DNA of 64,000 bases, from positions 558,001 to 622,000 of the forward strand of contig CANNBJ010000001.1 in the NCBI GenBank assembly GCA_947502835.1. Direction: 5' to 3'. Under the pieces are notes generated by a model. That model saw nothing but the letters and a program-made list of their open reading frames with translations. It did no database searches and was not told the origin of the DNA. Of the stretch, positions 8,040 to 17,290 are shown in pieces. A program made the position numbers and the translations under genes. Source of the DNA: Bdellovibrionales bacterium. Its GTDB lineage: Bacteria > Bdellovibrionota > UBA1018 > CAIMNF01. Position 1 is the first letter of the stretch, and every line of letters begins with the position of its first letter.

Positions 8040-9045
8040 AAACCGCTCCCTTTCCCGACCGTGCCACGAGGAACCGGAGTTCGGGAAACTGCCGTTTCAA
8101 AAACACCTCGAACTCATGACTCGAGGATGCGGGCAGGAAAACATGGACATTGGCTCCCGCATCGGCGGTCAGGATGGCATTTTCAAACGAAGTGCCGGAT
8201 CTCCAGGAACCCGAGAGCCAGAATCTCGACTGCTGATTCAAGTAAGAAAACGGCGGCATACTGGAATGAAACAGCTCATGCATCTCGAGCGCCTCGGTCC
8301 TCACCTCCTGCGCGAGCACGGGATGATTTGAAGATAGGAGTGCCTCCTTGATTTTCGCAAGGCGGCGTGCGGTGGCGCCCACCCTTGAAGGAAGAAGCGG
8401 GGAGCCTTGGACCCTCCGATGGGCATCACTCGAAGGCACCTCTTTCGGCGCGTCCTCGAGGAGGAGGATGAAATCGACAAATTCATCCTTTGCCGCAGAA
8501 AACGGAAGAATCTCGTTGCGTGTTGTCCATTCCACAAAAGGTCCATGGAATGACCGGCAGGCACTTCCGGAACCGAAGCGTGCGATCCGGGCGGCTCTCT
8601 CGGGAAGTCGCGAGTCGCTCCCGTACCGGGAGATCCACTCAGGTCCACGATCACCGGAAAGCTCATGAAGCCAGGCAAGGGTGAGTGCTGCGAATCCGGA
8701 TGCGCTCGTTGCGATTCCGGTTCCGGCTGGAACGTTGTTCGATGTGAGAATCCGGTATCGACCGGTCGGGCGCGTGCACCTGAATCCGCAATCCCGAAGA
8801 AGTGTGCTGAACAGCTCGAACTCAGAGAGAAACGAGTGGATTTTTCTTTGGCCGGACTCGGGCGGAACATACGGACTGCCCTCGAAATCAATCGTAAATC
8901 CCGAGGAGTCCCCCACCCGCTCAATCCGGGTACGACTCCCGAGTCCCTCCAGTGTCATCGAGAAAGAATCGTTTGCCGGACCATCCGGGGACTTCCCCAT
9001 GTATTTGACCCAGGCGATGTTCACGGGCGCAAAAACCGTTACCAC
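8020..9045 (-). CDS. mvaD: Diphosphomevalonate decarboxylase
   Basis: 341 residues. It converts mevalonate 5-diphosphate to isopentenyl diphosphate with ATP. The N-terminus (APVNIAWVKYMGK, then NDSFSMTLEGL) is the family hallmark, as is the GHMP loop PAGTGIATSASGFAAL near residue 108. The catalytic Asp region near the end (ILTADAGANVHVFLP) is present. It overlaps both neighbours, by 7 bases upstream and 20 downstream, so all three enzymes are translated from one message. Confidence 0.88.
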   Translation of the reverse strand: MVTVFAPVNIAWVKYMGKSPDGPANDSFSMTLEGLGSRTRIERVGDSSGFTIDFEGSPYVPPESGQRKIHSFLSEFELFSTLLRDCGFRCTRPTGRYRILTSNNVPAGTGIATSASGFAALTLAWLHELSGDRGPEWISRYGSDSRLPERAARIARFGSGSACRSFHGPFVEWTTRNEILPFSAAKDEFVDFILLLEDAPKEVPSSDAHRRVQGSPLLPSRVGATARRLAKIKEALLSSNHPVLAQEVRTEALEMHELFHSSMPPFSYLNQQSRFWLSGSWRSGTSFENAILTADAGANVHVFLPASSSHEFEVFLKRQFPELRFLVARSGKGAVYASEGF

Positions 9046-9884
9046 AAACGCTCCTGCAACTCTCCGATCGGAATGATGCCGAGACTTTCGGCGTGACGAG
9101 TGATTTGCGCCGAGAGTCCGGAATCCGCGTCGCTCCGAAGAATCACGAGAAACACATCATGAAGACCGGCACCACACCCTTTGACCGCCCAGACTCCAGC
9201 CTGTTTCAACAGGGACTCCCGGATCTCTCGTGCGTACGGAGTCTCATACCCTGCCTCGGAAAGCCTTCTGGCAAACTCATTGAGGTTCAAAAAGCCTTCT
9301 TCGAATCCACCCTGAAGGGCTCTGGCAACCCCCCTGCAAAGCGGGTCAAGCACTCCAGGATCAAGTTCGGGGCGCCGCCTTTGGAGATCAAGATGTGTGG
9401 GAAGCTTGTTTGAGGAGCTTGTTTTGAAAAGGAGAATCCGGCGCAGGATTCCGGGTCCCGGCCTCACCGTCTCCACATCCCCCCTGCCTGAGAATGAGTA
9501 CAAAACCCCGGAATCCCGTGTAGCAACCGCTTGAACCAAAAGATCCGCACCACTGGCATCCGGAAACCTGCTTTGGTACCACTCAAGCAACTCCGCGGGC
9601 TCCCATGCATCGGTCCCGAAACTCCTCGATGCTGCAATGAGTTCGGCGGTGGAGGATCCGAATCCTGGCCCCGGACCACCTGTCTCGAAGATCCCGCCCC
9701 GATCGGAGGAGAGGTTGAATTCAGCAAGGAACCGTCCGCAGGGTGATTCCGGATGGAGAGATGCTTCCGGACCACAGCCATAGGAATACGCGGGTTTCAA
9801 AGGCGCAAGAAGTGCATACCCGCCCCGGATTACGGAATACTCCCCCGTCAGAAACAGTTTTCCAGGGACTTCGATCGTCTTCAA
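9039..9884 (-). CDS. Probable phosphomevalonate kinase (GHMP family)
   Basis: 281 residues. The N-terminus (PGKLFLTGEYSVIRGGYAL) is typical of mevalonate-type kinases, the ATP loop is GPGFGSSTAELIAA, and the C-terminal GHMP motif reads AVKGCGAGLHDVFL. Since the other two genes of the cluster read as mevalonate kinase and diphosphomevalonate decarboxylase, this one should supply the missing phosphomevalonate kinase step; that assignment is by elimination. It starts only three bases after the sufB stop, which ties it to the SUF operon. Confidence 0.7.
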   Translation of the reverse strand: MKTIEVPGKLFLTGEYSVIRGGYALLAPLKPAYSYGCGPEASLHPESPCGRFLAEFNLSSDRGGIFETGGPGPGFGSSTAELIAASRSFGTDAWEPAELLEWYQSRFPDASGADLLVQAVATRDSGVLYSFSGRGDVETVRPGPGILRRILLFKTSSSNKLPTHLDLQRRRPELDPGVLDPLCRGVARALQGGFEEGFLNLNEFARRLSEAGYETPYAREIRESLLKQAGVWAVKGCGAGLHDVFLVILRSDADSGLSAQITRHAESLGIIPIGELQERLW

Positions 9885-9887
9885 GAC

Positions 9888-11312
9888 TCAGCCAACCGAT
9901 CCTTCGAGCTTCAATTCCAAAAGCCGGTTTGCCTCGAGGGCAAATTCCATCGGAAGTTGTTTGAAGACCTCGTCGCAATACCCGTTGATGATGAGCTTTA
10001 CCGCCTCTTCCGTTTCAATTCCGCGGGACTGAAGATAGAAAAGTTGCTCCTCATTCACTCTCGATGCGGTTGCCTCGTGTTCGACAACTGCTCCCGGATT
10101 CTTGACTTCGATGAAGGGAACCGTATTCGCCACACACTGGTCTCCGATCAGAAGGGAGTCACACTGGGTGTGGTTCCGCGCCCCTTCGGCTCCGGGCAGC
10201 ACCACTACGGCGCCACGGTAGGTATTCCGGCTCTTTCCGGTTGAAATTCCCTTCGAGAGGATCCTGCTCCGGGTGTTCTTCCCGATGTGGATCATCTTGG
10301 TCCCGGTATCCGCCTGCATGCACTCATTGGTAATCGCCACAGAATAGAATTCTCCCGAGGAATTGTCTCCCTCAAGGATGCAGCTGGGATACTTCCACGT
10401 GATTGAGGAGCCAACCTCAACCTGGGTCCAGGAGATCTTCGAACCCCTCCCCTTGCACAAACCACGCTTGGTTACGAAATTGTAAATCCCGCCTTTTCCC
10501 TCGGAATCACCCGCATACCAGTTCTGGACCGTTGTGTACTTGATGGTGGCATTCTCCATCGCAACCAATTCTACCGTAGCGGCATGAAGCTGATTCTCAT
10601 CCCGCATGGGCGCGGTGCACCCTTCCATGTAGCTGACCTCGGAGCCCTCCTCGGCCACGATCAGGGTGCGTTCGAATTGCCCGGTTCCCTGGGCGTTGAT
10701 CCTGAAATACGTCGAAAGATCCAAAGGACATTTCACGCCCTTCGGGATGTGCACGAATGATCCGTCACTGAACACTGCGGCGTTCAATGCCGCATAATAA
10801 TTATCCGTGTAGGGAACTACTGAGCCCAGATATTTTTTCACGAGCTCGGGATGTTCTTGCAAGGCCTCCGAAATGGAGCAGAAAACAATGCCGTGTTTTT
10901 TCAGTTCCTCCCGCTGCGTGGTCACAACCGATACCGAATCGAAGACCGCGTCCACGGCAACCCCCGCAAGGCGCTTTTGTTCCTCGAGAGGAATCCCCAG
11001 TTTTTCATAGGTCTCAATCAGCTTGGGATCAACCTCATCAAGACTCTTGTATTTCTGCCCCTGCTTGGGGGCCGAAAAATAGGAAATCGCCTGGAAGTCG
11101 ATCGGAGGATAGGAGACATCGGCCCACGCCGGTTCCTTCATTTTCTGCCATGCACGAAATGCCCTCAGGCGGTATTCCAACATGAACTCGGGTTCGTTCT
11201 TTTTTGCCGAGATAAAACGAACTGTGTCCTCATTCAGGCCGGGCGGCAACCTGTCTTCTTCGATGTCCGTAACGAATCCGTATTTTGAATAATCCTTGTT
11301 TTGAAAGTCCAT
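9888..11312 (-). CDS. sufB: SufB, Fe-S cluster scaffold subunit
   Basis: 474 residues, normal for SufB. With SufC and SufD it forms the SufBC2D scaffold on which Fe-S clusters are built. Recognisable stretches are the N-terminal YKYG-type start ([14 protein letters not shown]), [40 protein letters not shown], written here as separate blocks of the core beta-helix, EGCTAPM, and the C-terminal helical bundle with RGI and [13 protein letters not shown]. It is the last SUF gene, six bases after sufT, and leads straight into the mevalonate genes. Confidence 0.96.
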   Translation of the reverse strand: MDFQNKDYSKYGFVTDIEEDRLPPGLNEDTVRFISAKKNEPEFMLEYRLRAFRAWQKMKEPAWADVSYPPIDFQAISYFSAPKQGQKYKSLDEVDPKLIETYEKLGIPLEEQKRLAGVAVDAVFDSVSVVTTQREELKKHGIVFCSISEALQEHPELVKKYLGSVVPYTDNYYAALNAAVFSDGSFVHIPKGVKCPLDLSTYFRINAQGTGQFERTLIVAEEGSEVSYMEGCTAPMRDENQLHAATVELVAMENATIKYTTVQNWYAGDSEGKGGIYNFVTKRGLCKGRGSKISWTQVEVGSSITWKYPSCILEGDNSSGEFYSVAITNECMQADTGTKMIHIGKNTRSRILSKGISTGKSRNTYRGAVVVLPGAEGARNHTQCDSLLIGDQCVANTVPFIEVKNPGAVVEHEATASRVNEEQLFYLQSRGIETEEAVKLIINGYCDEVFKQLPMEFALEANRLLELKLEGSVG

Positions 11313-11318
11313 AATGAT

Positions 11319-11624
11319 TCACCAGATCCCGAGTCTGTCCTTCACTTCATCCGAAGCCATCGTCTTGGGGTCCCACTTCGGCTCAAATACGAGTTTCACC
11401 TCGGCGGACTCCATTCCGGGGTATTCGAGGAGTCTTTTTCTCACATTCTCCACAAAAGAATCGGCAACAGGGCAATGGGGGGAAGTCAATGTCATCTCCA
11501 CTTTGGATTTTGTCTTCCCTTCGACAAATTCAGCCACATAAATAAGACCAAGGTCCACCACCGAGATGAACATCTCGGGGTCCTGAACCGGATGAAGCCA
11601 GGTCAAGAGTTCCTCATTCCGCAT
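11319..11624 (-). CDS. SufT-like MIP18/DUF59 Fe-S assembly protein
   Basis: 101 residues of the DUF59/MIP18 family, small accessory factors in Fe-S cluster maturation. Visible features are the N-terminal helix LLTWLHPVQDPEM, the beta motif VVDLGLIYVAEF, and the conserved TSPHCPVAD segment with the single Cys; the end (EPKWDPKTMASDEVKDRLG) is standard. It overlaps the upstream sufU by 11 bases and precedes sufB by six. The family is commonly named SufT when encoded within suf operons. Confidence 0.88.
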   Translation of the reverse strand: MRNEELLTWLHPVQDPEMFISVVDLGLIYVAEFVEGKTKSKVEMTLTSPHCPVADSFVENVRKRLLEYPGMESAEVKLVFEPKWDPKTMASDEVKDRLGIW

Positions 11625-12072
11625 GGGTCGCCTCCAAACCTTTTTTCAAGGTTGTCCACGGGAGCAGAGCACACTTGATCCGGACGGGAAACCGCTTGAC
11701 GCCATAGAGGGCGGTAATGTCCTCCCCCGAATCCTCGGCGGGAAGAGAGAGAACCGTCTCCGAGCCCTGCATTTTTTCCCTGAAGCCTTCGATCAGCGCA
11801 CGCACATCAGGAACCTGCTTGTGCTGGATCATTTCACTCATGATGCTGGCGGAGGCCATGCAAATCGAACAACCCTCACCCTCGAAGGTGCAACGCTCCA
11901 AATGCTCGATTCCGGATGAATCCTTGCGGACAAGCAGTCGAAGCGTCACCTTGTCCCCGCACAAAGGATTGTACCCCTGCTCCTCGCGTGTGCACCCTGG
12001 CAGCGGTCCCCAATTCCTGGGCGATTCATGATGATCAGCAAGAATTTCTCCAAAGACATCACGGTAATTCAC
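11614..12072 (-). CDS. sufU: SufU-type sulfur acceptor/scaffold
   Basis: 152 residues of the IscU/SufU fold. SufU accepts sulfur from SufS and is a zinc protein in SUF systems that lack SufE. The three conserved Cys are in NPLCGDKV, GEGCSICMASASIMSE and RIKCALLPW, with the Asp of GDKV. The insert between the second and third Cys motifs supports SufU over IscU. It overlaps sufS by four bases, the usual sufS-sufU partnership. Confidence 0.92.
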   Translation of the reverse strand: MNYRDVFGEILADHHESPRNWGPLPGCTREEQGYNPLCGDKVTLRLLVRKDSSGIEHLERCTFEGEGCSICMASASIMSEMIQHKQVPDVRALIEGFREKMQGSETVLSLPAEDSGEDITALYGVKRFPVRIKCALLPWTTLKKGLEATHAE

Positions 12073-13301
12073 TTTCGCCTCCGCGCAAAAAAGGACGGGG
12101 CATGCGAGAGTGCATTCACCAATTGATCGGCCTCATCGAGTGTATTGTAAAAGCTGAAACTTGCCCGGCACGTGGCGGGCAGTCCGAGCTTGAACATCAA
12201 GGGATGAGCGCAATGGTGTCCGGCGCGGACGGAAATCCCTTCCATATCAAGATAGGTCGCCAGATCGTGAGCGTGAACCCCGTCAATGGCGATGCTGAAA
12301 ATGGGCGCACGATGGTGCGGGTCTGTGGGCCCGAGAAGACGGATCCCCGGGATTGCGATGAGTCGTGAGAGAATGTGGTCTGTGATGGATTGTTCGAACT
12401 CCTCAATCCTGTTTCGCCCGTGGGTATCGATATAATCAATCGCCGCACCAAGACCGATCACACTCGCAATGTCCGGTGTTCCAGCCTCGAACTTGTGGGG
12501 AAGTTCATTCCACTCGCTGTCAAAGTCACCGACGTGGGAAATCATGTTTCCTCCGAGCTGATAGGGGGGCATCCTTTCCAAAAGAGCTTCACGCCCCCAA
12601 AGCACGCCCACGCCCGTCGGACCGCACATTTTATGGGCCGAAAAAGTAAGAAAATCGATGGGACCAAGGGCATCGATCCTGACCTCGGAATGGGCAATCC
12701 CCTGTGCGGCATCCACCAGGATCGAGGTCCCCGCCATCTTGAAGCGTGCCGCGAGCGATGCCACGGGATTGGTCACACCTGTGACATTGCTCAGCAAGGT
12801 CACAGCCAGAACCTTCGGCTTCAACGCCAGGACCCGGTCAACTTCCTTCGGATCAAGCCTCCAGTCCTGAGTGAGTTCAATGATCTCAAAGCGTGCTTTC
12901 TTTCGTTTTGCAAGTTGCTGCCAAGGAACAAAATTCGCGTGATGCTCCATCCTTGTGACCGCAATCACATCTCCCTCCGAGATGCTCATCTCCCCGAAGC
13001 TTGTGGCAACAAGATTGATCGAATCGGTGGTACCCTTGGTAAAGATGATCTCCCGTTCAGTGGGAGCCCCGATAAACCTGCGAACCTTTCCGCGCACAGA
13101 CTCAAAGGCATCCGTCGCCTCCTGGGAAAGATGATAGACACCCCGGTGAACATTGGCATTGGTTTCCAGGTAAAAACGGGAGATCGCCTCGACCACCTTC
13201 CTCGGCTTCTGCGAGGTGGCTGCATTGTCGAGGTAACAAAGAGGCTTTCCATCAATCCTGCGGGCGAGAATCGGAAAGTCCCTGCGAATGAGTTCATTCA
13301 T
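12069..13301 (-). CDS. sufS: SufS cysteine desulfurase
   Basis: 410 residues, a pyridoxal-phosphate enzyme that takes sulfur from L-cysteine and hands it to SufU. The N-terminal YLDNAATSQKP, the PLP lysine in TFSAHKMCGPTG (about residue 222) and the catalytic Cys in SVRAGHHCAHP (about 363) are intact, which places it in the group II (SufS/CsdA) desulfurases. It overlaps sufD and sufU by four bases at each end. Confidence 0.96.
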   Translation of the reverse strand: MNELIRRDFPILARRIDGKPLCYLDNAATSQKPRKVVEAISRFYLETNANVHRGVYHLSQEATDAFESVRGKVRRFIGAPTEREIIFTKGTTDSINLVATSFGEMSISEGDVIAVTRMEHHANFVPWQQLAKRKKARFEIIELTQDWRLDPKEVDRVLALKPKVLAVTLLSNVTGVTNPVASLAARFKMAGTSILVDAAQGIAHSEVRIDALGPIDFLTFSAHKMCGPTGVGVLWGREALLERMPPYQLGGNMISHVGDFDSEWNELPHKFEAGTPDIASVIGLGAAIDYIDTHGRNRIEEFEQSITDHILSRLIAIPGIRLLGPTDPHHRAPIFSIAIDGVHAHDLATYLDMEGISVRAGHHCAHPLMFKLGLPATCRASFSFYNTLDEADQLVNALSHAPSFFARRRK

Positions 13302-14092
13302 GACCAGATCTCCTCGCGGATCCCGAGCCTCGCGTAGAGATCATCCCGGCACAGTGGATCGCCCACGCCTGAAATGGCCTGCCGGAGAAACCCCTGGACC
13401 ATCATCTCTTCTGCCTGTTCAGCACTAATCCCCCTTGCCTGGAGATACACAATCTGATCCGGCTCCAGGGTGCTTGTGGAGCTGCCGTGCGCACATTTCA
13501 CATTGTCATTTTCAATGAAAAGCTTCGGGAATGAATCCACCACGGCCCTTTTCGAGAGCATGAGATTCTTGTTTTTCTGATAGGCCTCCGAATGATGGGC
13601 GCCCTTCGCAATCTTGACGCTTCCGCTGAATACGGAGCGAGACTCATCCCGGGCGGCACACCATACCTGGAGATCACTGCTGGTGTGCGGAATGGAGTGA
13701 TTGACCTCCGCCCGAACTGAAAACTTTTGAGTTCGCTTTGCATTCTGCAAGCCCCGAAACTCGATCCGGGCGTCCGATCCGAGAAGTTCCGAGTCCAGCT
13801 CCACTTGGGAGCTCTGGCCGCCATCCTGAATCACCGTAAGGAGGATCTTTGCATGCGCTTCAACAACCGACTTGATCCGGATCCAGACGTTTCCGTTTTC
13901 AGGAATGTTCTGAAGAATCACAACCTCAAGCCTGGAATGGGTACCTGCATGCAAGGTGATGTCATGGATCAATCCCGCCTCACAGACCTCCTGAAAGTGG
14001 AAGGACGACTGTCCCGAACCGGATTCACACCGCCAGGCCTTTACGCCTCCCTGAAAATCCGCGGGTGTCTTGAAAAGAGTGAATTCCTTCAT
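13298..14092 (-). CDS. sufD: SufD, Fe-S scaffold subunit (short form)
   Basis: 264 residues, homologous to the core and C-terminal part of SufD/SufB (KNLMLSKRAVVDSFPKLFIENDNVKCAHGSS, given here as block features, then YLQARGISAEQAEEMMVQGFL). Most SufD proteins have about 400 residues; here the N-terminal helical domain is absent and the protein starts directly with the beta-helix region. Its conserved Cys and His (VKCAHG) are kept. It lies between sufC and sufS with tight spacing. The short form may still pair with SufB. Confidence 0.88.
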   Translation of the reverse strand: MKEFTLFKTPADFQGGVKAWRCESGSGQSSFHFQEVCEAGLIHDITLHAGTHSRLEVVILQNIPENGNVWIRIKSVVEAHAKILLTVIQDGGQSSQVELDSELLGSDARIEFRGLQNAKRTQKFSVRAEVNHSIPHTSSDLQVWCAARDESRSVFSGSVKIAKGAHHSEAYQKNKNLMLSKRAVVDSFPKLFIENDNVKCAHGSSTSTLEPDQIVYLQARGISAEQAEEMMVQGFLRQAISGVGDPLCRDDLYARLGIREEIWS

Positions 14093-14098
14093 GAACTC

Positions 14099-14842
14099 TC
14101 AGGCTCCCTCAATCCATTCATAGCCCTGCTCTTCGAGCTTGAGTGCGAGCTCGGGCCCGCCACTCTCCAGAATCCTTCCGCTTCCGAACACATGCACCAC
14201 ATCAGGCTTGATGTAATTCAACATGCGTTGGTAGTGGGTGATCACCAGCATTCCACGATCCGGGCTTCGATACCCTTGCAGATTCTCAGAAACAATCCGA
14301 AGTGCGTCGATGTCAAGTCCGGAATCAGTCTCATCCAGAACCGCCATCTTCGGCTTGAGCAGGCGCAGCTGCAGGGTTTCAAGACGTTTCTTCTCGCCAC
14401 CGCTGAACCCTTCATTCAAGGACCTTGTCATGAAACTCTCCGGGATTCCGAGGACCTTCAACTCCTCGCGAATCAGCGACCTGAACTGGGACGGCTGAAT
14501 CTCTTCTCCCCGAACCGATTTCAAGGAAGCCCTCAAAAAAGAGGCAACGCTCACACCCGGGATTGCCACCGGATATTGAAACGCCAGAAAAAATCGTTTC
14601 CGGGCGCGTTCCTCGGGTTTAAGGGAGGTGATCTCCTCGCCATCAAGAAGGATTTTCCCCGAGAGAACCTCGTATTTGGGATGACCCATGAGCGTATACG
14701 CCAGGGTGGTCTTCCCGGTCCCGTTGCGCCCCATGATTGCATGCACCTCTCCGCGGTTCACTTGAAGACTCACTCCGTTGAGAACTTTCTTGCCCTCCAC
14801 TGAGACATGCAGATCCTGGATTTCAAAAAGCACCTGACTCAT
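14099..14842 (-). CDS. sufC: SufC ATPase
   Basis: 247 residues, the ABC-type ATPase of the SufBC2D complex, soluble and cytosolic. Walker A is GRNGTGKTTL near residue 40, the signature is FSGGEKKRLE near 148, and Walker B MAVLDETDSGLD near 170, where the D-E-T-D-S sequence is characteristic of SufC. It overlaps the rrf2 regulator gene by four bases. Confidence 0.96.
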   Translation of the reverse strand: MSQVLFEIQDLHVSVEGKKVLNGVSLQVNRGEVHAIMGRNGTGKTTLAYTLMGHPKYEVLSGKILLDGEEITSLKPEERARKRFFLAFQYPVAIPGVSVASFLRASLKSVRGEEIQPSQFRSLIREELKVLGIPESFMTRSLNEGFSGGEKKRLETLQLRLLKPKMAVLDETDSGLDIDALRIVSENLQGYRSPDRGMLVITHYQRMLNYIKPDVVHVFGSGRILESGGPELALKLEEQGYEWIEGA

Positions 14843-15330
14843 ACCGATATTTCCTCTTTGAGGCGAGACGCACCCTCAAGTGCAATCGCCCGGGTCTTTC
14901 CCCTGGTGACTTCCTCACCCTGCAGGAGATCCTGAAGGGTGATCCGCGTGGTGAACTCCTCAACGTGCCGGGACAGGGTTTCCCAGAAAGGCCGGATCGA
15001 GCAGCCCTTGGATCTCACGCAGGTCTCCGACTTTCCCGAAAATGAATCGCAAAAACCCCGTGGTGCCTTTTTTGGCTGCTTGAGCGCATCGAACACCTCC
15101 TTGAGTGCGATTTCGGAGGGCGCCTTTGCAAGAAGAAACCCTCCCTTGATTCCGCGGATGGTCCTGACCAATCCGCCTCGCCTCAGAAGAAGCATGAATT
15201 TGGAGACGTATTCGACGGAAAGCCCTTCGCGTTCCGCAATCTCAGGCGCAGAAAGGCTCTCCCCCCGGGGCAGGGCTGCCAACTGGACTGCACATCGAAG
15301 ACCATATTCTTCAAGAGGAGATACATTCAT
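14839..15330 (-). CDS. Rrf2-family Fe-S-responsive regulator of the suf operon
   Basis: 163 residues. The N-terminal winged helix (EEYGLRCAVQLAAL, APEIAEREGLSVEYVSKFMLLLRRGGLV, seen as separate elements) is typical of Rrf2/IscR/SufR proteins. Three Cys near the middle (CDSFSGKSETC and SKGC) could bind an Fe-S cluster, so the protein would sense cluster status and repress the operon. It is the first gene of the suf-mevalonate operon and starts one base after an inverted repeat that may be its own operator. Confidence 0.88.
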   Translation of the reverse strand: MNVSPLEEYGLRCAVQLAALPRGESLSAPEIAEREGLSVEYVSKFMLLLRRGGLVRTIRGIKGGFLLAKAPSEIALKEVFDALKQPKKAPRGFCDSFSGKSETCVRSKGCSIRPFWETLSRHVEEFTTRITLQDLLQGEEVTRGKTRAIALEGASRLKEEISV

Positions 15331-15331
15331 A

Positions 15332-15358
15332 CCGGAATCCTTTAGCTTTAGGTTCCGG
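15332..15358 (-). promoter_or_regulatory. Candidate Rrf2 operator (inverted repeat)
   Basis: A 27-base element with perfect outer arms CCGGAA and TTCCGG around an A+T-rich centre containing AGCT. It ends one base before the rrf2 start codon and covers the AAAGGA ribosome binding site, about 20 to 45 bases downstream of the predicted transcription start. A repressor bound here would block the operon. The symmetry is seen; the function is inferred. Confidence 0.45.
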
Positions 15359-15383
15359 AGTCTTGCATGAAAGAAGAATCAAA

Positions 15384-15412
15384 ACAATACTTTTTTGTCC
15401 GGTTTAAATCAA
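15384..15412 (-). promoter_or_regulatory. Probable sigma-70 promoter of the suf-mevalonate operon
   Basis: On the minus strand TTGATT (15407-15412) is followed after exactly 17 bases by TATTGT (15384-15389). Transcription would start near 15377, leaving a leader of about 47 bases that includes the inverted repeat before rrf2. Confidence 0.5.
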
Positions 15413-15449
15413 ATTCATCAAAATTACAGCAACTTAAGCCAACTATAAC

Positions 15450-16580
15450 TCAGCGCAGGTAACGAAAACTGTAGAGATTCCCGCCTCGACTCAACCCAAA
15501 GAGCATGCGCTTGACGGGATCAAACGCGAGCCCGCCGGAAAACCCGGAATCGTATCCCACCTGATGCCGGTACACGAGCTTCCCGCTCAATCGTTCCAAT
15601 GCGTAAAGGTATTCATGGGTGGAGGCAAACAGCACATGGCGCTCTGTCACAACAATCCCTGAGGGAACCCCTGCATCGAGCTCAAAACTCCACAGGTCCT
15701 TTCCGGTTTTGACATCCACCGCATGTACCTTGCCCTGGGAAGTGGGTACGTACAGGACACCGTCCGCCGCGGTCACCCGCTTTGAACCTCCCAATTCATC
15801 TCTCACCCAGACGGGGTTTGCGGTCTTCGGGTTCAATGCATACAGAGCCTGATCATAGGCCGGTACAAAAACCAACCCCTCCGACTCCATGAGTTCGGCG
15901 TTCAGGCCTGAAAACCTCTTGCTTGAGTTGAGCTGCTTTTCCCAAAGAACTTTTCCATCCTTGCGGGACAAAGCGACCAGCGAGCCGTCCGCAAAGCCCA
16001 CCCAAACACTCTCTGCCAGAACCAATGGCTTTGTGGCACCGTGGATCACGGGGCCCGAAACATTCCGCCTCCGGTACTGCCACTGCCACTTCCCGGTTTT
16101 CTGCTCAAGGCTCAGCAAAACATCATCACTTGTGACGATGTAGAGATCCTCCCCTTTGATCGCGGGGGCCGAAGTCACAGGATTCCGCAGATCATAGGTC
16201 CAAAGAGTTTTTCCATTCTCGCCCGAAACCGAATAGAGCTTGCCATCCCCCCCGGTAAAAAAAACCTGGCCGTTGTGCACCCCGATCTGACTCACCACCC
16301 CGTTTTCAACGGGGAAACTCCATTTTTTGCGTTTGATCTCTGGATAAAAGGAAATCAAACCCGCCCTTGAACTTCCAAAAATCAAGGTGTTCTCTTGTAT
16401 GACCGGCGATACGTATTCAATCCCCCCCGGATGATTTCCCGAGGAGAGGGGCAGGATGGAATAGTTCCATGCTCGCTGAAGGACATCCTGTTGACTCTGG
16501 AATCCCGGTCGCAGGTTTCTGCTTGAACACGCGACAACGGACGCGATGATGAAAAGCAAAAGGAACGCCCGGACCATCAC
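15450..16580 (-). CDS. bamB: BamB-like outer-membrane assembly lipoprotein
   Basis: 376 residues. The N-terminus is a lipoprotein signal with lipobox SVVAC (Cys18). The rest is a beta-propeller of repeated PQQ-like blades, e.g. LYSVSGENGKTLWTYDL, LYIVTSDDVLL, VHAVDVKTGKDLWSFEL and LYALERLSGKLVYR. BamB is a peripheral lipoprotein of the BAM machine that inserts beta-barrels. The start overlaps the stop of the upstream yfgM-like gene (ATGA), the same order as yfgM-bamB in gammaproteobacteria, which strengthens the call. Confidence 0.85.
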   Translation of the reverse strand: MMVRAFLLLFIIASVVACSSRNLRPGFQSQQDVLQRAWNYSILPLSSGNHPGGIEYVSPVIQENTLIFGSSRAGLISFYPEIKRKKWSFPVENGVVSQIGVHNGQVFFTGGDGKLYSVSGENGKTLWTYDLRNPVTSAPAIKGEDLYIVTSDDVLLSLEQKTGKWQWQYRRRNVSGPVIHGATKPLVLAESVWVGFADGSLVALSRKDGKVLWEKQLNSSKRFSGLNAELMESEGLVFVPAYDQALYALNPKTANPVWVRDELGGSKRVTAADGVLYVPTSQGKVHAVDVKTGKDLWSFELDAGVPSGIVVTERHVLFASTHEYLYALERLSGKLVYRHQVGYDSGFSGGLAFDPVKRMLFGLSRGGNLYSFRYLR

Positions 16581-17224
16581 TTCACATCTTTCAACAGTTG
16601 ATTTGCCGACTCGGAGAGTTTTGTTCCCGGAAAATCCTTCCCGATCTGGCTTGAGATCTTTTTAGCCTCCTCGATGTCCTTCCTCTGAACATGGACCCGC
16701 ACGAGCGCGAGCAGGAACTCGCCCTTCATCGCTTCCACATTTTGAGAAAGACCGTCCTGAAACGCCCCTAAGGCCTCCTTGGCCTGATTCGCCTGCTCAA
16801 ATGCAGTTCCGAGCAGGTACTGGACCGAGGCACGCTGGATCCCGGACTTTGAAAAACCAACCCCCTCCCTGAGGGGAATCGTTGCTTTTTCAGGTTGCCG
16901 ATTCTCAAGATAGAGAGAGCCCAAACGGAATGCCGCCTCGTAAAGCGCCCGTTCTTCCACGCTCTTTGATTTCAGGATCGCGTTCAACTCGGCCACTGTT
17001 TTTGAAAACCGGGAGTCAACGTCCAAGGCCGCCCCGGGTACCTTGTCGGCCTCCGGAATCTGCTTGCTCTCTTCCTCGAATGTCTTCTGCACCTTGTAGA
17101 GTGCCGTTTTTCCCTCTTGTTCCTTCTTTTCCATCATGGATTGGAAAACATAAGTCCCAATCCCTGCAAGAACGAGAAACACGGAAATCACGAGGAGTCT
17201 TTTCTGATCAAACCAATTTTCCAT
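16577..17224 (-). CDS. YfgM-like TPR protein, inner-membrane anchored
   Basis: 215 residues: one N-terminal membrane segment (about residues 10-30) followed by tetratricopeptide-type helices (YEAAFRLGSLYLENRQPEKATIPLREGV and ASVQYLLGTAFEQANQAKEALGAFQDGL, seen as separate helical pairs). YfgM proteins are ancillary to SecYEG and periplasmic chaperones. The gene immediately precedes and overlaps bamB, the expected context. Confidence 0.78.
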   Translation of the reverse strand: MENWFDQKRLLVISVFLVLAGIGTYVFQSMMEKKEQEGKTALYKVQKTFEEESKQIPEADKVPGAALDVDSRFSKTVAELNAILKSKSVEERALYEAAFRLGSLYLENRQPEKATIPLREGVGFSKSGIQRASVQYLLGTAFEQANQAKEALGAFQDGLSQNVEAMKGEFLLALVRVHVQRKDIEEAKKISSQIGKDFPGTKLSESANQLLKDVK

Positions 17225-17290
17225 AGACTAAGGATGTAAGTCCTGAAACTGCTGTTGTCAAAAAAAAACCCTATGTTACGCTCAAGACCA

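Noticed and set aside
8301-8924. Minus-strand reading frame of 207 codons inside mvaD
   Set aside because: Same strand but different frame from diphosphomevalonate decarboxylase, which is fully conserved through this region.
12375-13337. Long plus-strand reading frame of 320 codons
   Set aside because: It lies entirely antisense to sufS and sufD, shows no domain and is explained by codon bias of the real genes.
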